Counted from the stretch's first letter, positions 10,101-19,789 are shown. The stretch: 64,000 nt of DNA from Bythopirellula goksoeyrii (GCF_008065115.1 NZ_CP042913.1:5033257-5097256); one strand, 5' to 3'. Numbers and translations: made by a program. The notes: generated by a model not told the origin, from the sequence alone.

Positions 10101-10365
10101 TGCGGCGCAACCATACCCACCGATGAAGAAAGAGCGGGATAAATCCACAGCCGACGGCAGCACACAATGCCAGCAGAGTTCGCACAGACGATGGCACATC
10201 GAACAAGCGGTCGAGCAGGAATAGGCATAGATAGGCACCCAACAACGCGCTCAGAGCGATTCCACCCGCCTCGAGCATCTTGCTGGTCCAAACATGGCGT
10301 CGAAATGCGAGAAATTGCGTTTCTAGAGATTGAGGAATCCCCAGGTTGCTTTTGATGCGACTCAT
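7108..10365 (-). CDS. DUF4175-type membrane protein
   Basis: The 1,085-residue protein has two or three N-terminal membrane segments (roughly residues 35-85 and 155-180), a large predicted extracytoplasmic region with beta-rich domains, a long helical, acidic and basic middle section (about 560-1000), and a low-complexity FGGGGGGANPGGGGGG run near residue 1015. This is the layout of the DUF4175 proteins that follow BatA-like genes in many bacteria; in planctomycetes they are often mislabelled as polyketide synthases. It probably forms a membrane scaffold with the other operon products. It starts 78 bases after the preceding gene and its stop overlaps the next start. Confidence 0.65.
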   Translation of the reverse strand: MSRIKSNLGIPQSLETQFLAFRRHVWTSKMLEAGGIALSALLGAYLCLFLLDRLFDVPSSVRTLLALCAAVGCGFIPLFLHRWVWLRRRDDQLARLLARKFPALGDQLLGVIELANNPAEQHRSPTLCQAAIDQGALDAGKRDLSTGAPAARLRFWGAMAASGAGVAILLALLFPAAAGNAWHRFLAPWKDVPRFTFTDVSPQPDTLIVPHGEPFTVAWRLRDETKWRPVEASFQFGSQPPVTSSLADSSYAWTGPPLIQPGSLRVKIGDWSQTVRVEPKLRPELTAINAHVNLPDYLKQTAPLERDVRGGTLSVVEGSRAALSAIVNRPLAAAVVEGGKASFSGADITIEPFDVSTAQEMQISWQDEHGLEEKEPFTLKITPEEDQLPNVMGENLPRRKVVLDSEQLTFQAIARDDFGVREIGMEWEGLFDDYPGGPARGERLIAPGNPSERSVDAAGTFTAKSLGITPQPISLRLYTTDYFPNRARVYSPPYILYVLNAEDHAIWITEQLSRWHRQSLEVRDREMRLYETNKQLRELPLAELALPENQRQLEKQASAEQANGRRLTGLTKSGMELLTQAARNPEIGVGHLDRWAEMLTILEDIAANRMPSVADLLKEAAESQVASKAVPGPRSPQAGIARSAGGGPSSEQNQEDKKTAAVPRVTDMESSQQPADENEQTAGGKKKPSSPSLRLPVTTLLGKGGGKKPADSPANQQVDEAVREQRDLLAEFEKVANELNTVLANLEGSTLVKRLKAASREQYKIAGGISDEIEEGFGIPQTALAAPVRETLTNLAAKEDQSSFKVSLIMDDLQSYFERRRMVRFKTVLDDMREEDVLGNLRRLSEEIPAERGMSIAQCEYWSDVMDRWAEDLVDPACSGACPGCRSKGSLPPSIVLEVLKILEGEVNLREETRVAEQARPGLETEPYETEANRLSEMQGGLGERILLVNERIRELPDGDTEFAKELALLTRVNEVMVEASDILDKPDTGSDAIAAETEAIELLLQSKRINPFGGGGGGANPGGGGGGDTKDTALALLGAGLNEKEVREDRAPTQAVGDSGKSLPEEFRAGLDRYFSELENGAGG

Positions 10366-10443
10366 GCTCTTGCTCCAAATCTAGGAATCCAAAAAGTTTC
10401 CTGTTTGAATTGTGTGGTTCAAACTGAACGCAAGCTCTTCTAG

Positions 10444-12639
10444 TTATACCAGCCCCACCGCTTTGCGGGCTATCCAAAACGCTCCCAGCAAACAAACCAT
10501 CGTCCCCAAAGTCAAAGGATGCCGCCAAATTTGTAGACGACGAATAGCCGGTGGGGGTTCCGGTAAAGTGGCGAAATACTCGATGATTTCACGTGGATCG
10601 ACCTTAGTCAGGGCCTGACCACCCGTTACTCGGGCCAATTCGGCCATGACTTCGGGCGATGCTGGTCGGCCAATCGGTTCGATTGCTGCACCCTGCACAA
10701 AAAAGGTTGTTTCAAATACCGCGCCGGTTTCCTCACAAGACAACACCAGCTGGTGAGTCCCCGGTTCCGCGCTCGTAAATTGTGCCGTGAAGGCTCCCCA
10801 CTCATCATTGCGCGAGGTGAAACGGATCGTCTTTGATTTTCCCGAGGGAGCTGTAATTCGTGCCGAAACATGCCCTTCCGACAACGGTTCACCAGATGGA
10901 TCCATCACATTCGCATTGAAGGTAATTGTATGCCGAAGTGGTGGCTGATCGGGGGCATAGTAGAGCCGCATTGTTTCCCCTTCGGCCATGTTGCGTTGGT
11001 AAGCCATCCACCGCACGACTTGGCCCCAGAATCGGTAGTGGTATTTATCTTCCACTCCCTTACGCCAACGCCAGGCACCATCGGTTCCCATAAAGAGCAC
11101 CTTACCCGTGCCGTAGGTTTGAGTGACAAGCAAAGGCAAGCGTCCATATTGGTTTGCGGCATCACGATGGACACAAAGCACTTCGCTACCCGCTTTGGCA
11201 CGCAACACGGGTGCATACCATTGAAACCCCGGCAGAGCGTCCCATACTTCTGCGTTGTCTTGTTGCACATCGGCCAGTCGTGTCAGTAAACTGCGGCGAC
11301 CTGTTTCGGTAAGCTCAAACTGATTGGGAAGTCGCGAACCCCAACCTCCAGGTTGTGAGTCGTCCAGCAAAACCGGGTAGAGATCTTTTAGCGGAGTATC
11401 CAACAAAGAAAACTGTCGTCCTTGCCATCCGGGCATGAACACCAGTCCGCTGGCCTGTTGTTCGACCAATCCTCGCAGCAAGCGACATTGTTCTTCTGTG
11501 AGTTGACCTTCTTCGGAGCCGACATCCCCCAAGAACACCACGTCATATTTGGCTAGCTCGTCGAGTCCCGCGGGGAACTCCTTGATGTAGTCTTTGTTCC
11601 CTCCCCCTGGTTTGCTCAAACCTGGATGAAACAGCAGGCAAGAAACCTCGACGCCCGAATCACGTGACAAGGCATTGCGAAGATATCGATATTCCCACCG
11701 AGGATAAGACTCGACGATTAGCACTTGCAATTTCTCTTCTCGAATCGAGATCGGCGCCGTGAGCTTATTATTGTCTGGAAGTATTTCGTTCGGCTGGCGA
11801 GGAATTTCCAAAGAAACGGTCGTGTCGCCGATTTCATTCGGCTGCCAAGTTACCGCGTCGGTGGTGCGGCCATTGGCGGCAATTCTTACCTCCTTGGTGA
11901 CTTCCTGCCCATCGCCAGTTCTCAGAACGACAGTGGCCAGTTGCTCGCGGGGAAGTGAACTGTCGATGGTGAATGGAATACGCACGATCTTGCCGGCCAC
12001 GCCGAATGTGGGTGCATCGAGACTGACCAACTCCACATCCGGAAGGCGCTCCTGCGAACCCACGGTGAGCGTAATGAGGGGGATCTCTTTCATCCGCAAG
12101 CGTGTCGCTGCATCTACGGGTGGCGGTCCTTCGTTCCAATCTCCATCGGAAGCGAGCACGACCCCAGCAAGTCGTGAGGACTGATCGAGTGCATCAACAA
12201 TTGGTTGGTAAAGATTTGTGCCATGCCCTGATCGAGGTGACGCGAACGGCAAAATCACGACTTCATAACGTTCGTCGAGCGGTGTCCACGCCGACTGACT
12301 CGCCAGCGGGGCAACGGCAGCTCGTCGCGTAATCGGAGTACCATCGTCTTCCGCCTCGAGCGAGTCACGTGTTTCCATGCTGGCTGAGTTGTCCCACAGA
12401 ACAACGATGGCGGGTTTGTCAGTCGGCAAGAACTCTTCAATCCATTCTGGCTGATTCAACAGCAAGCCCGCGAACAAGACTATTGCCAATCGCAACGATT
12501 CCAAAGCTGCAATGGCGGGCCGCATACCGCTCCTGCGCCAGGCGATCACTCCGAGCGCAGCGGTTGCAAGACATGCCAAGAGCGCAAACAATGCACTCAA
12601 GGGGGTCCACAGTATGGTAAAGTGGCCTACGCCGTTCAT
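10444..12639 (-). CDS. Membrane protein with VWA-like and glutamine-amidotransferase-like domains
   Basis: The 731-residue product has two N-terminal membrane helices, a VWA-like start (IVVLWDNSASME, a DxSxS variant), a beta-rich middle, a class I GATase-like Rossmann domain (roughly 310-480, LQVLIVESYPRWEYRYLRNA), a C-terminal beta domain and a final membrane helix. The position where an active GATase has its nucleophile Cys reads VFLGDVGSEEG, so it is probably not catalytic. I placed the start at ATG 12639, which overlaps the preceding stop as ATGA; an upstream in-frame ATG at 12696 would overlap it by 60 bases. It belongs to the MoxR operon and is likely anchored with BatA. Confidence 0.7.
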   Translation of the reverse strand: MNGVGHFTILWTPLSALFALLACLATAALGVIAWRRSGMRPAIAALESLRLAIVLFAGLLLNQPEWIEEFLPTDKPAIVVLWDNSASMETRDSLEAEDDGTPITRRAAVAPLASQSAWTPLDERYEVVILPFASPRSGHGTNLYQPIVDALDQSSRLAGVVLASDGDWNEGPPPVDAATRLRMKEIPLITLTVGSQERLPDVELVSLDAPTFGVAGKIVRIPFTIDSSLPREQLATVVLRTGDGQEVTKEVRIAANGRTTDAVTWQPNEIGDTTVSLEIPRQPNEILPDNNKLTAPISIREEKLQVLIVESYPRWEYRYLRNALSRDSGVEVSCLLFHPGLSKPGGGNKDYIKEFPAGLDELAKYDVVFLGDVGSEEGQLTEEQCRLLRGLVEQQASGLVFMPGWQGRQFSLLDTPLKDLYPVLLDDSQPGGWGSRLPNQFELTETGRRSLLTRLADVQQDNAEVWDALPGFQWYAPVLRAKAGSEVLCVHRDAANQYGRLPLLVTQTYGTGKVLFMGTDGAWRWRKGVEDKYHYRFWGQVVRWMAYQRNMAEGETMRLYYAPDQPPLRHTITFNANVMDPSGEPLSEGHVSARITAPSGKSKTIRFTSRNDEWGAFTAQFTSAEPGTHQLVLSCEETGAVFETTFFVQGAAIEPIGRPASPEVMAELARVTGGQALTKVDPREIIEYFATLPEPPPAIRRLQIWRHPLTLGTMVCLLGAFWIARKAVGLV

Positions 12640-14630
12640 ACCGTTGCCCCCGTGCTCGCCAAATCCCCAGTCGTGGGACGTCGCTTGGGAAGGCAAAGCC
12701 CTGCTTCTCCAACCAAGGCCACAATCATTCCGATAAGGAAGAGTCGCCAGATTTCGCGGGTGAGCCCTGCCAACGAATCAACGCGATCGGCAACCCGATC
12801 ATACTCAAGCCCTTCGAAGAGACCGTCGACTCGTTCATCGGCGAGCACAGCCGTCGCGTCTTCGGCGGCACTGCGATTGACCGCGATGATTCGGTCATCG
12901 TGCGAATAGACTCCTGCTTGAAAAGCAGCTTCCGTGGAGAGTACATCCGCATCTCCAGCAAGCTTTTGCCATTTGCTCAAATCGAAGGCACCGACACCGG
13001 CATCACGTTGCTGAGTGGCAACGAGACGCTCGGCTCCTGTCGCCAGGGCGCGTTGTATTGTGGCATAGAGAACCACGCCATCCATGGCCAAGGTGGAATC
13101 GCCAGGCGAAACGGTCGTAGTACAAAAATAGGCAGCACCTTTGCCGACATCGACACGGGCCAACAAGGGAGCGCCACCTGGCAGTGTAGCGAGTGCGGTG
13201 GCTTCCCCTTTGAGTGCACAGAAACGGTGAATTGCCAATTCCCCTACGGGAAGGGCTGCACCATCCAGCGTTCGAGAGAGCAAATCCTGATCGCCTCGCC
13301 AATTGGCAACGGCCAGCGATTCCTGGGGATCAGTCCAACTGAGCCACTCGACGCCGAATAGGCTTGTCTCATTCGGATTGGCAGGAGGGAAAAAAATAGC
13401 CACGCCACCTTGGTCGACAAAAGCCTGCATGGCCTCTGCCGAAGTACCTGTTGGTAAAGGAGCTTGCCATAGCACGAGGGCGTTTTCCTCCCAAGGCAAA
13501 GTCGCTGTCTGTTCCGGTCCTACAACGAGTGCTTCGCTTTTGACACCTGGGTCCGTCGCGATCGACGCCGCCAAATCTAAGGGCCTCACCAGAGCTGGAT
13601 TCTCGGCGACGATGGCCGTGCGCCGCACTGGGGCATCGGAGTAGACAAAGTAAAACTGGTTGTCCGCCGGGTTGGCGTCGGCAGGTAGGATTACCTGCCC
13701 CCAACCTTGCTCGCTGGACGAATTGAGCGGTAAGGGATGATTTTCAATCGTTGTTTCCATTCCAGAAAGCTCGACGCTCAACTCGCTTCGAGCACCGTCG
13801 ATCTCGAACTGAACGGGAACACGAACTGTTTCGTCGTCGGAATTACGTGTTATGGTGAGCGAGACGAGGACCTCGTTCTTTTGACGAGTTTCGTGACGCT
13901 CGACATGGGTCACACGAAGGGCTAGATTCGCAGGGGCAGCCTCGGGATAGGCAAGCAGATGAAAGCGCACTCCTTGGGGAAACTCCTGAAAACTGTCCCG
14001 CAAGATTCGCCACTCCCCCCCTTCTGCGTCCCAATCATTCGCCCGAAGGTCAGAGCAAATCCATATTTCGGTCTGGCCGGCGTGATTTGCTTGCATGTAA
14101 TCATGAGCAGCACGCAAAAGTGCCGGTAGATCAGCGGCTGCACTCGCTGGGCCCGTTTGGGGAGCAGCGCGCAGCCGGTCGGGGGACTCCAATTCTTGGG
14201 GAACGAGACTCACGCTGTCGATTAACACCCAGCGTGATGAGCCGACCGCTTCGAGGGCACTGGCAATCTGGTCCACGCCGCGCTGTAGCTTTGTGCTGGC
14301 GATCTGCGTGCCGCGCTGCTGCATGCTGGGAGAACGGTCAAGCAGGATGAGTGTCGTATCAGCCCTCCCACCGGCAGCCAAACCTAGCCGACCACTCGCC
14401 AGTGGGCGGCTCACTGCCAGTACTAAGCCAGCGATAGCCAGAGTTCGCAAAGCCAGGATCAGCCATTGTCGAATGCGAGCATAACCTCGCGACATGCGAT
14501 TGGCTTCGAGCAGAAACCGCATCGCAGCCCAGTCGAGAGTCTGAAAGCGGCGCTGATTGATCAAGTGAATCAGGATCGGCAATGCCGCCAGGGGAAGCGC
14601 GGCCAGCATGAGTGGTTCGAGAAAACTCAT
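12636..14630 (-). CDS. BatA-like VWA membrane protein
   Basis: The protein begins with the BatA N-terminal domain: MSFLEPLMLAALPLAALPIL, then HLINQRRFQTLDWAAMRFL and a second membrane helix (residues ~58-80). A VWA-like domain follows, with ILLDRSPSMQQRG as a DxSxS metal site. The C-terminal part carries a GATase-like segment and one last membrane helix. At 664 residues it is longer than the ~320-residue BatA of Bacteroides because of the added C-terminal half, as is usual in planctomycetes. BatA proteins work with MoxR ATPases, probably in assembling or protecting envelope complexes. Start and stop are both in ATGA overlaps with neighbours. Confidence 0.8.
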   Translation of the reverse strand: MSFLEPLMLAALPLAALPILIHLINQRRFQTLDWAAMRFLLEANRMSRGYARIRQWLILALRTLAIAGLVLAVSRPLASGRLGLAAGGRADTTLILLDRSPSMQQRGTQIASTKLQRGVDQIASALEAVGSSRWVLIDSVSLVPQELESPDRLRAAPQTGPASAAADLPALLRAAHDYMQANHAGQTEIWICSDLRANDWDAEGGEWRILRDSFQEFPQGVRFHLLAYPEAAPANLALRVTHVERHETRQKNEVLVSLTITRNSDDETVRVPVQFEIDGARSELSVELSGMETTIENHPLPLNSSSEQGWGQVILPADANPADNQFYFVYSDAPVRRTAIVAENPALVRPLDLAASIATDPGVKSEALVVGPEQTATLPWEENALVLWQAPLPTGTSAEAMQAFVDQGGVAIFFPPANPNETSLFGVEWLSWTDPQESLAVANWRGDQDLLSRTLDGAALPVGELAIHRFCALKGEATALATLPGGAPLLARVDVGKGAAYFCTTTVSPGDSTLAMDGVVLYATIQRALATGAERLVATQQRDAGVGAFDLSKWQKLAGDADVLSTEAAFQAGVYSHDDRIIAVNRSAAEDATAVLADERVDGLFEGLEYDRVADRVDSLAGLTREIWRLFLIGMIVALVGEAGLCLPKRRPTTGDLASTGATV

Positions 14631-15538
14631 CGCACTCCCCCGCTTCTAGTCCGGCCAACCAAGAAATGCGTCAGCGTTCGTTCGTAGTCATCGGCGAGGC
14701 TCACCCGATGGTAGTCGACTGCCGTCTCAATCGAGACCTGCTTCACAAGACTCAAATACCGCTCCAAGGCCGTGTGATAACGATCGGCAATTTCATTAGG
14801 CTCGGCAAAAACTGCTGTACCCCCTTCCATATCAAGAAACCGCATCGGCCGTTGAAAAGCGAATGTGAGTTCTTGCGGGTCGAGTAAATGAAACACCGTC
14901 AGGTCATGCTTGCGAAAGCGAAAATGCTCGAAGCACTCTCTTAATTCGGTAGGATCGACGAACAGATCCGAAATAACGATAAACAATGCACGTTGCGAAG
15001 TGGTCTCCGCCAGCTCATGCAATGTGCTTACTAGTCGGGTGGGTCCCGTCGCTTCGACTCCTTCGAGTTGGTCAAAGAGGTCAGCCAGATGGGCCGGGTT
15101 ACGACGCGGAGGCAAAGACCGCACGATTCCTTTGGACACACAAGCCAACCCCGCGGCATCTCCTTGCTGCACTGCCAGATAAGCGAGCGCACCTGCCAAC
15201 CTTTTCGCATAAGCAAGCTTATGGACTCCTGTGGAGCCGAATCCCATCGAACCGCTCGTATCGACAACCAAGCAGCAGCGTAGATTCGTATCCGCTTCAA
15301 ATTCTTTCACATAGTGGCGATCACTTCGACCGTAGGCCCGCCAGTCGAGGCGTCTGAGATCATCGCCGGGAACATATTTGCGATACTCCGCAAACTCGAC
15401 ACTGGCACCTCGATGTGGACTGGCGTGGCGTCCCGATACCTTGCCAAGCATCGGTCGTCTAGCCAAGAAGGGAACACTGCCCAGCCGAGCCAGCACGGCT
15501 GGTTCTAGAAAGCTGCGGATTTTATTTTCGGAGGACAT
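14627..15538 (-). CDS. DUF58 domain protein
   Basis: The 303-residue protein has the DUF58 signature (VPGDDLRRLDWRAY followed by GRSDRHYVKEFE) and a VWA-like DTSGSMGF MIDAS motif just after it. DUF58 proteins are the constant partner of MoxR ATPases. The ATG at 15538 was preferred; an upstream TTG at 15616 would add 26 residues without family character. The stop overlaps the BatA start as ATGA. A spacer of 191 bases separates it from moxR. Confidence 0.85.
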   Translation of the reverse strand: MSSENKIRSFLEPAVLARLGSVPFLARRPMLGKVSGRHASPHRGASVEFAEYRKYVPGDDLRRLDWRAYGRSDRHYVKEFEADTNLRCCLVVDTSGSMGFGSTGVHKLAYAKRLAGALAYLAVQQGDAAGLACVSKGIVRSLPPRRNPAHLADLFDQLEGVEATGPTRLVSTLHELAETTSQRALFIVISDLFVDPTELRECFEHFRFRKHDLTVFHLLDPQELTFAFQRPMRFLDMEGGTAVFAEPNEIADRYHTALERYLSLVKQVSIETAVDYHRVSLADDYERTLTHFLVGRTRSGGVR

Positions 15539-15729
15539 GGATTGGTTTTTTGGAAAGTTCTGAATGTCATTCCGATGGGAGCTGTCCGACCAGAGGAATC
15601 TGGGTAGACTTTTCAATCAACTTCCATGTCTGTAAGTAGCGCTACCCAGATCCCTTGGGTCTCGCAGATCGCCTTGGGAGGACGATTAGAAATACCGAAT
15701 ACCCTGCGCATCTCTGCAAATCACCTAGA

Positions 15730-16752
15730 CTACTCGACAGACTCCGTGAGCAATCTGCGGATGATGTCTTTGGCACCGACTCCTTCAGCTTGAGCAGCAA
15801 AGGTTGTGATCAATCGATGGGTGAGCACGGGAAGGGCCACTTCTTGCACATCTTCCAGCCTTACCATGTAGCTACCCAAGAGTGCCGCGCGAGCCCGGCC
15901 TGCCAAAATCAAATTTTGCACAGCGCGGGGACCGGCACCCCAGGCTACTAAGGGTTTGAGCCAATCGGGTGCCGAAGGATCTGTCGGGCGCGTTTTGCGA
16001 ACCAACTGGGCAGCATAGGTATAAATGTGGTCTGGCGCGGGAATGCGTCGTACGAGTTGCTGATAGCCGATGACATCCTCGGCGTGCAGCAGATGGTCCA
16101 ACTCGGAAAGCTCCTCACCCGTGGTCGTGCGAGCAATTTCGATCTCTTCCGCTTCTGATGGATAGTCCAGTTCAATCAGAAACATGAACCGGTCGAGCTG
16201 TGCTTCTGGCAAAGGGTAAGTCCCTTCCTGCTCGACAGGATTCTGCGTCGCCAGGACAAGAAATGGAGGCGGCAACGTAAATTGCTTTCCGATCACCGTG
16301 ACCCGCCTTTCCTGCATCGCCTCCAAGAGTGCTGCCTGAGTTTTCGGTGGGGCACGATTGATTTCATCCGCCAAGACGATGTTGGCAAAGATGGGCCCCT
16401 TGACGAATTCGAATTCGCGACGCCCCCCTTGCTGGTCTTGAAGGATGTCCGTGCCAGTAATGTCCATTGGCATCAGGTCCGGCGTGAACTGGATGCGACT
16501 GAAATCCAAGGACATCGTCTCGGAGAGCTTGCTCACCAGCAGAGTCTTGGCCAATCCGGGAACGCCCATCAAGAGAGCGTGTCCCCGCGCGAAGAGACAG
16601 ATCGCCATCTGCTCAATCACGCCGTGCTGGCCGACAATCACCCGTCCCAATTCTTTCCGCAGGCGGGAGTAGAGCTCTCGTAAATCATCGATGGCCTGAA
16701 CATCATGATCCTCTAGCTGTTCGCCAGTCTGCACAATCTCTGCTTGCGACAT
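15730..16752 (-). CDS. MoxR-family AAA+ ATPase
   Basis: The 340-residue protein has a Walker A motif GVPGLAKT near residue 79, a Walker B motif VLADEINRAPPKTQ near residue 129, a sensor 1 segment LATQNPVEQEGTYPLPEAQ and a lid domain at the C-terminus. This is a standard-length MoxR (AAA_3) chaperone. It heads the operon and probably remodels the DUF58/BatA/DUF4175 membrane complex encoded behind it. No metal- or methanol-oxidation genes accompany it, so its client is unknown. Confidence 0.9.
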   Translation of the reverse strand: MSQAEIVQTGEQLEDHDVQAIDDLRELYSRLRKELGRVIVGQHGVIEQMAICLFARGHALLMGVPGLAKTLLVSKLSETMSLDFSRIQFTPDLMPMDITGTDILQDQQGGRREFEFVKGPIFANIVLADEINRAPPKTQAALLEAMQERRVTVIGKQFTLPPPFLVLATQNPVEQEGTYPLPEAQLDRFMFLIELDYPSEAEEIEIARTTTGEELSELDHLLHAEDVIGYQQLVRRIPAPDHIYTYAAQLVRKTRPTDPSAPDWLKPLVAWGAGPRAVQNLILAGRARAALLGSYMVRLEDVQEVALPVLTHRLITTFAAQAEGVGAKDIIRRLLTESVE

Positions 16753-17437
16753 GCCACTATCCTCTGTTTCTCAGATGACTTACTCAAATGCTGTTCGCCA
16801 GGGCAACTTAAGTATTGTATGTCGAAAATGCAAAATCAATGGATTTTAAGAGAATCATGCCAGATTTCGATTCAGATAAGGATATAGCACTATTTGCCTG
16901 AAATGCTGTCGAAAATGAATTATTCATGTACAGCAGTGCTGAAGTTCCGTAACACATTCCTACCAAACCGCTGATCGACACGATGCCGAATCCGCTCGCG
17001 GCATTGATCCTCGACGGTATCAAGTGGGAGAGTCTTTCAGCTTAAGGAGTCGACTTCCTCGCCTGGCAGCGAAACCCCAGCCTCGGAACTCTGGCGGCGT
17101 GGCAGCAAAACCATGGATCCGTCTCTCTGCTCACAGCAAACACCACGGCCGTGCAAGAATCTGCCACTTAGGTACTCTCCTTGCTGCTGGCACAACTTGC
17201 CACAGTTGCTCAGTGGAAGCCCCGGTTCAAAACACTCTCCTCGAAGAGATGCTAGCACGAACTAGGGCATCCCGCTTCTCAACTCACGACTTCGAGCAAA
17301 CCGGGTTGCTGATTCTTGATTTGTAGGTGTATCTTAACCAACGAGAATTCACTGAGGTTGGCTTGCAATACGAGGCCGGCTGAATTCACGTCTGCAAGGA
17401 ATGCGGACATACTCAATCCAAGGAAGGATTTAGCGAG
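16753..17437. other. Divergent intergenic region
   Basis: This 685-base stretch separates the start of the MoxR operon (minus strand) from the mechanosensitive channel gene (plus strand), so it should hold both promoters. The part at 16800-16960 is AT-rich. Short frames in it have no start with a ribosome site and no recognisable domain. I see no RNA gene or repeat. Confidence 0.4.
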
Positions 17438-19735
17438 ATGTGGCATGATCCACAAATTCTTATTCGTTCTGCGCTGACGTCCTCGGTCTGCGTCGCGCGG
17501 TCTGCACACAAATGCCGATGGTACTGCTTTGGCACTGTGATTGCTTGGGGTTGTCTTCTTCTCTTCGCTTCAGCTGAACAAACAGTTGGCGCAGCCCAAT
17601 CGGAAGCTCAAGTAAAACCTCCTGCGAGCAAGGAGAGCCTTCTTGTGTTGCAGGCAGAGTGCTCTCAGGAGCGTGCGCGCATCGAGAGTGCGATCGACAA
17701 CGTCAATGAAAAGGGGCGCCCAGGAACCAAAGAGATCCTGGCTGAAGAGCTTGAACTCTGGGAGCAGCTTGATCTTCTCGTGGCTCAGCGACTGTCGACG
17801 ATTGAGGATCGCATCGAAGTATACCATCAGTTGCAATTGAAGCACGAGCAACAGTTGACGCTTGAGACCGATGAGTCGCCCCATTCCTTCCTGAGACTCG
17901 ACGATCAGAAAGATGCACTCCTCGAACAGCAACGCGACGTGGAAGTCTTGGAATTGGAACGCGAAGCCGAACAGTCCCTACTTCTCGACTCCAAGAACCA
18001 ACTATATGAAGCGGAGAGCAAACGCAGACAAGCACAAGAAGACCTCGAATTTTCTAGTCCGAGTGAAGCAAATGCATTGCAAAGCAAGCTGGTACTCTTG
18101 GAACTTCGTTGTCGTGTTCTCGGTTGCAATACAGACCTCCATCGAGAACGGTGCGAATTACTCAAACAGTCCGCGGTACTCGCAAATGCAAAGATGCAAG
18201 CTCTCGAAGTTCATATCAATGCGATCGCAGGCGAAGTACGATTCTCTGCCGAGGAGCTTGAAGAACGACTAGGCTTGATTGGCCGGATTCAGAAGCAAGC
18301 CAAGAGCCAATTGAAGGAAGCCGAACACCGACTTCGGAAGGCCTCCCGTCGTCGCTCACAGGAGGATTCCAGCTCTCTAGATAACACCGAATTTGAAACC
18401 GCTCGGGAAGAAACAGAACTTCTGCAGCAGCTTCTGACTGAAATCAGTGGAGTCCGCGATTGTTGGCAGCGCCGATTTCAGTTTGCAAATAAAGACTTTG
18501 AATCGGGCGAGCCGAGCCAGTGGCTCAGCGAGGCAATCGCCTCGAAGCGGCGGATAGATCGGCTGGCCGACAAACTCAATTTTCACCGGATGCATTGGCA
18601 GAATGCTGCCATGACACTCGAGAGAAAGTCAAACTCTGACGAGATCAAAGCAACAGAACGGGCAGAAATCGAATCAAAACTCTCCGACATCCAGCAGGCC
18701 ATCGAATTTTACTCTTCGACTCAGGTGCTGGCCGCAGGTGGCCAGCGGCTTTTTGAACGGTTCATTGACGAACTTCAGATGCACTTTGAAAACCAATCCT
18801 GGCAAGAACTCGTCCAGAGGATTACCGCCTCCCTTGATGCGACCTGGAACTACGAAATCGCATCGATTGACGATCGTCCGATCACCATCAGCAAGATCTG
18901 TTGTGGACTGGCCCTGTTGTTCTTGGGCTATTGGTCCTCACGGCTGGTGTCAAATGCTACCGCCAGACGCGTCATGCCTCGCTGCGGCATTAGCCCGACG
19001 GCTATCGCTCCCTTGCGGACGGTATTGTTTTACTCCCTGCTGATAGTTTTTGCTTTTGTATCTCTGGAAGTCGTAAACGTACCACTCACCGTATTTACCT
19101 TCTTGGGTGGAGCCATCGCGATCGGTGTAGGTTTTGGAAGTCAAAATATTCTCAACAATTTCATCAGCGGCTTGATTCTTCTCGCCGAACGGCCCATCCG
19201 TATTGGAGATCTGGTGAACATCGAAGGCATCGACGCCAATGTAGAGCACATAGGTGCCCGCAGTACGAGGGTTCGAACGGGCGCCAACTTGGAAATCTTA
19301 GTACCAAATAGCAAGTTTCTGGAGAACAATGTCACCAACTGGACGCTCTCCGATAGCCGATCGCGAACTTCGCTAACTGTGGGCGTGGCCTATGGATCGC
19401 CGGTCAGGAAGGTCATCGAGATACTGGATTCGACAATTAGAAATCACCCCAAAGTTATCACGGAGCCTGAACCGATTGTCCTCTTTAAAAACTTTGGCGA
19501 TAGCGCTCTCGAATTCGAAGTGCATTTTTGGATTCAGATGAAGCGGATGATGGAAGCGGCAAAGGTTCAAAGTGATCTTCGTGTCGAGATCGATGATCGA
19601 TTCAATGAAGAAGGGATAGTAATCGCCTTCCCACAAACCGATGTCCACCTCGATCTCCAGAAGCCCCTCGACATCCGGGTAAGTAAACATCCAATGCCAA
19701 GGCAAAACGACGCTTACCCAATGAGAGCGGCATAA
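17438..19735 (+). CDS. Large MscS-family mechanosensitive channel
   Basis: The 765-residue protein has an N-terminal hydrophobic segment (residues ~30-50), a long charged coiled-coil region (about 60-430), then membrane helices and the MscS core: FLGGAIAIGVGFGSQN with the pore-lining Gly/Ala pattern near residue 560, followed by NNFISGLILLAERPIRIGD and the beta domain (VEHIGARSTRVRT, ILVPNSKFLENNVTNW). This layout is like MscK/YbdG-type channels that release osmolytes on hypo-osmotic shock. AAGGA lies about 15 bases before the ATG. It stands alone, 54 bases ahead of an alpha/beta hydrolase on the same strand. Confidence 0.85.
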   Translation: MWHDPQILIRSALTSSVCVARSAHKCRWYCFGTVIAWGCLLLFASAEQTVGAAQSEAQVKPPASKESLLVLQAECSQERARIESAIDNVNEKGRPGTKEILAEELELWEQLDLLVAQRLSTIEDRIEVYHQLQLKHEQQLTLETDESPHSFLRLDDQKDALLEQQRDVEVLELEREAEQSLLLDSKNQLYEAESKRRQAQEDLEFSSPSEANALQSKLVLLELRCRVLGCNTDLHRERCELLKQSAVLANAKMQALEVHINAIAGEVRFSAEELEERLGLIGRIQKQAKSQLKEAEHRLRKASRRRSQEDSSSLDNTEFETAREETELLQQLLTEISGVRDCWQRRFQFANKDFESGEPSQWLSEAIASKRRIDRLADKLNFHRMHWQNAAMTLERKSNSDEIKATERAEIESKLSDIQQAIEFYSSTQVLAAGGQRLFERFIDELQMHFENQSWQELVQRITASLDATWNYEIASIDDRPITISKICCGLALLFLGYWSSRLVSNATARRVMPRCGISPTAIAPLRTVLFYSLLIVFAFVSLEVVNVPLTVFTFLGGAIAIGVGFGSQNILNNFISGLILLAERPIRIGDLVNIEGIDANVEHIGARSTRVRTGANLEILVPNSKFLENNVTNWTLSDSRSRTSLTVGVAYGSPVRKVIEILDSTIRNHPKVITEPEPIVLFKNFGDSALEFEVHFWIQMKRMMEAAKVQSDLRVEIDDRFNEEGIVIAFPQTDVHLDLQKPLDIRVSKHPMPRQNDAYPMRAA

Positions 19736-19789
19736 ACACGCGTCCTATCCGTTCAACTAGCCAGACTTTAGGAAAGGCTCAAGCGTACG

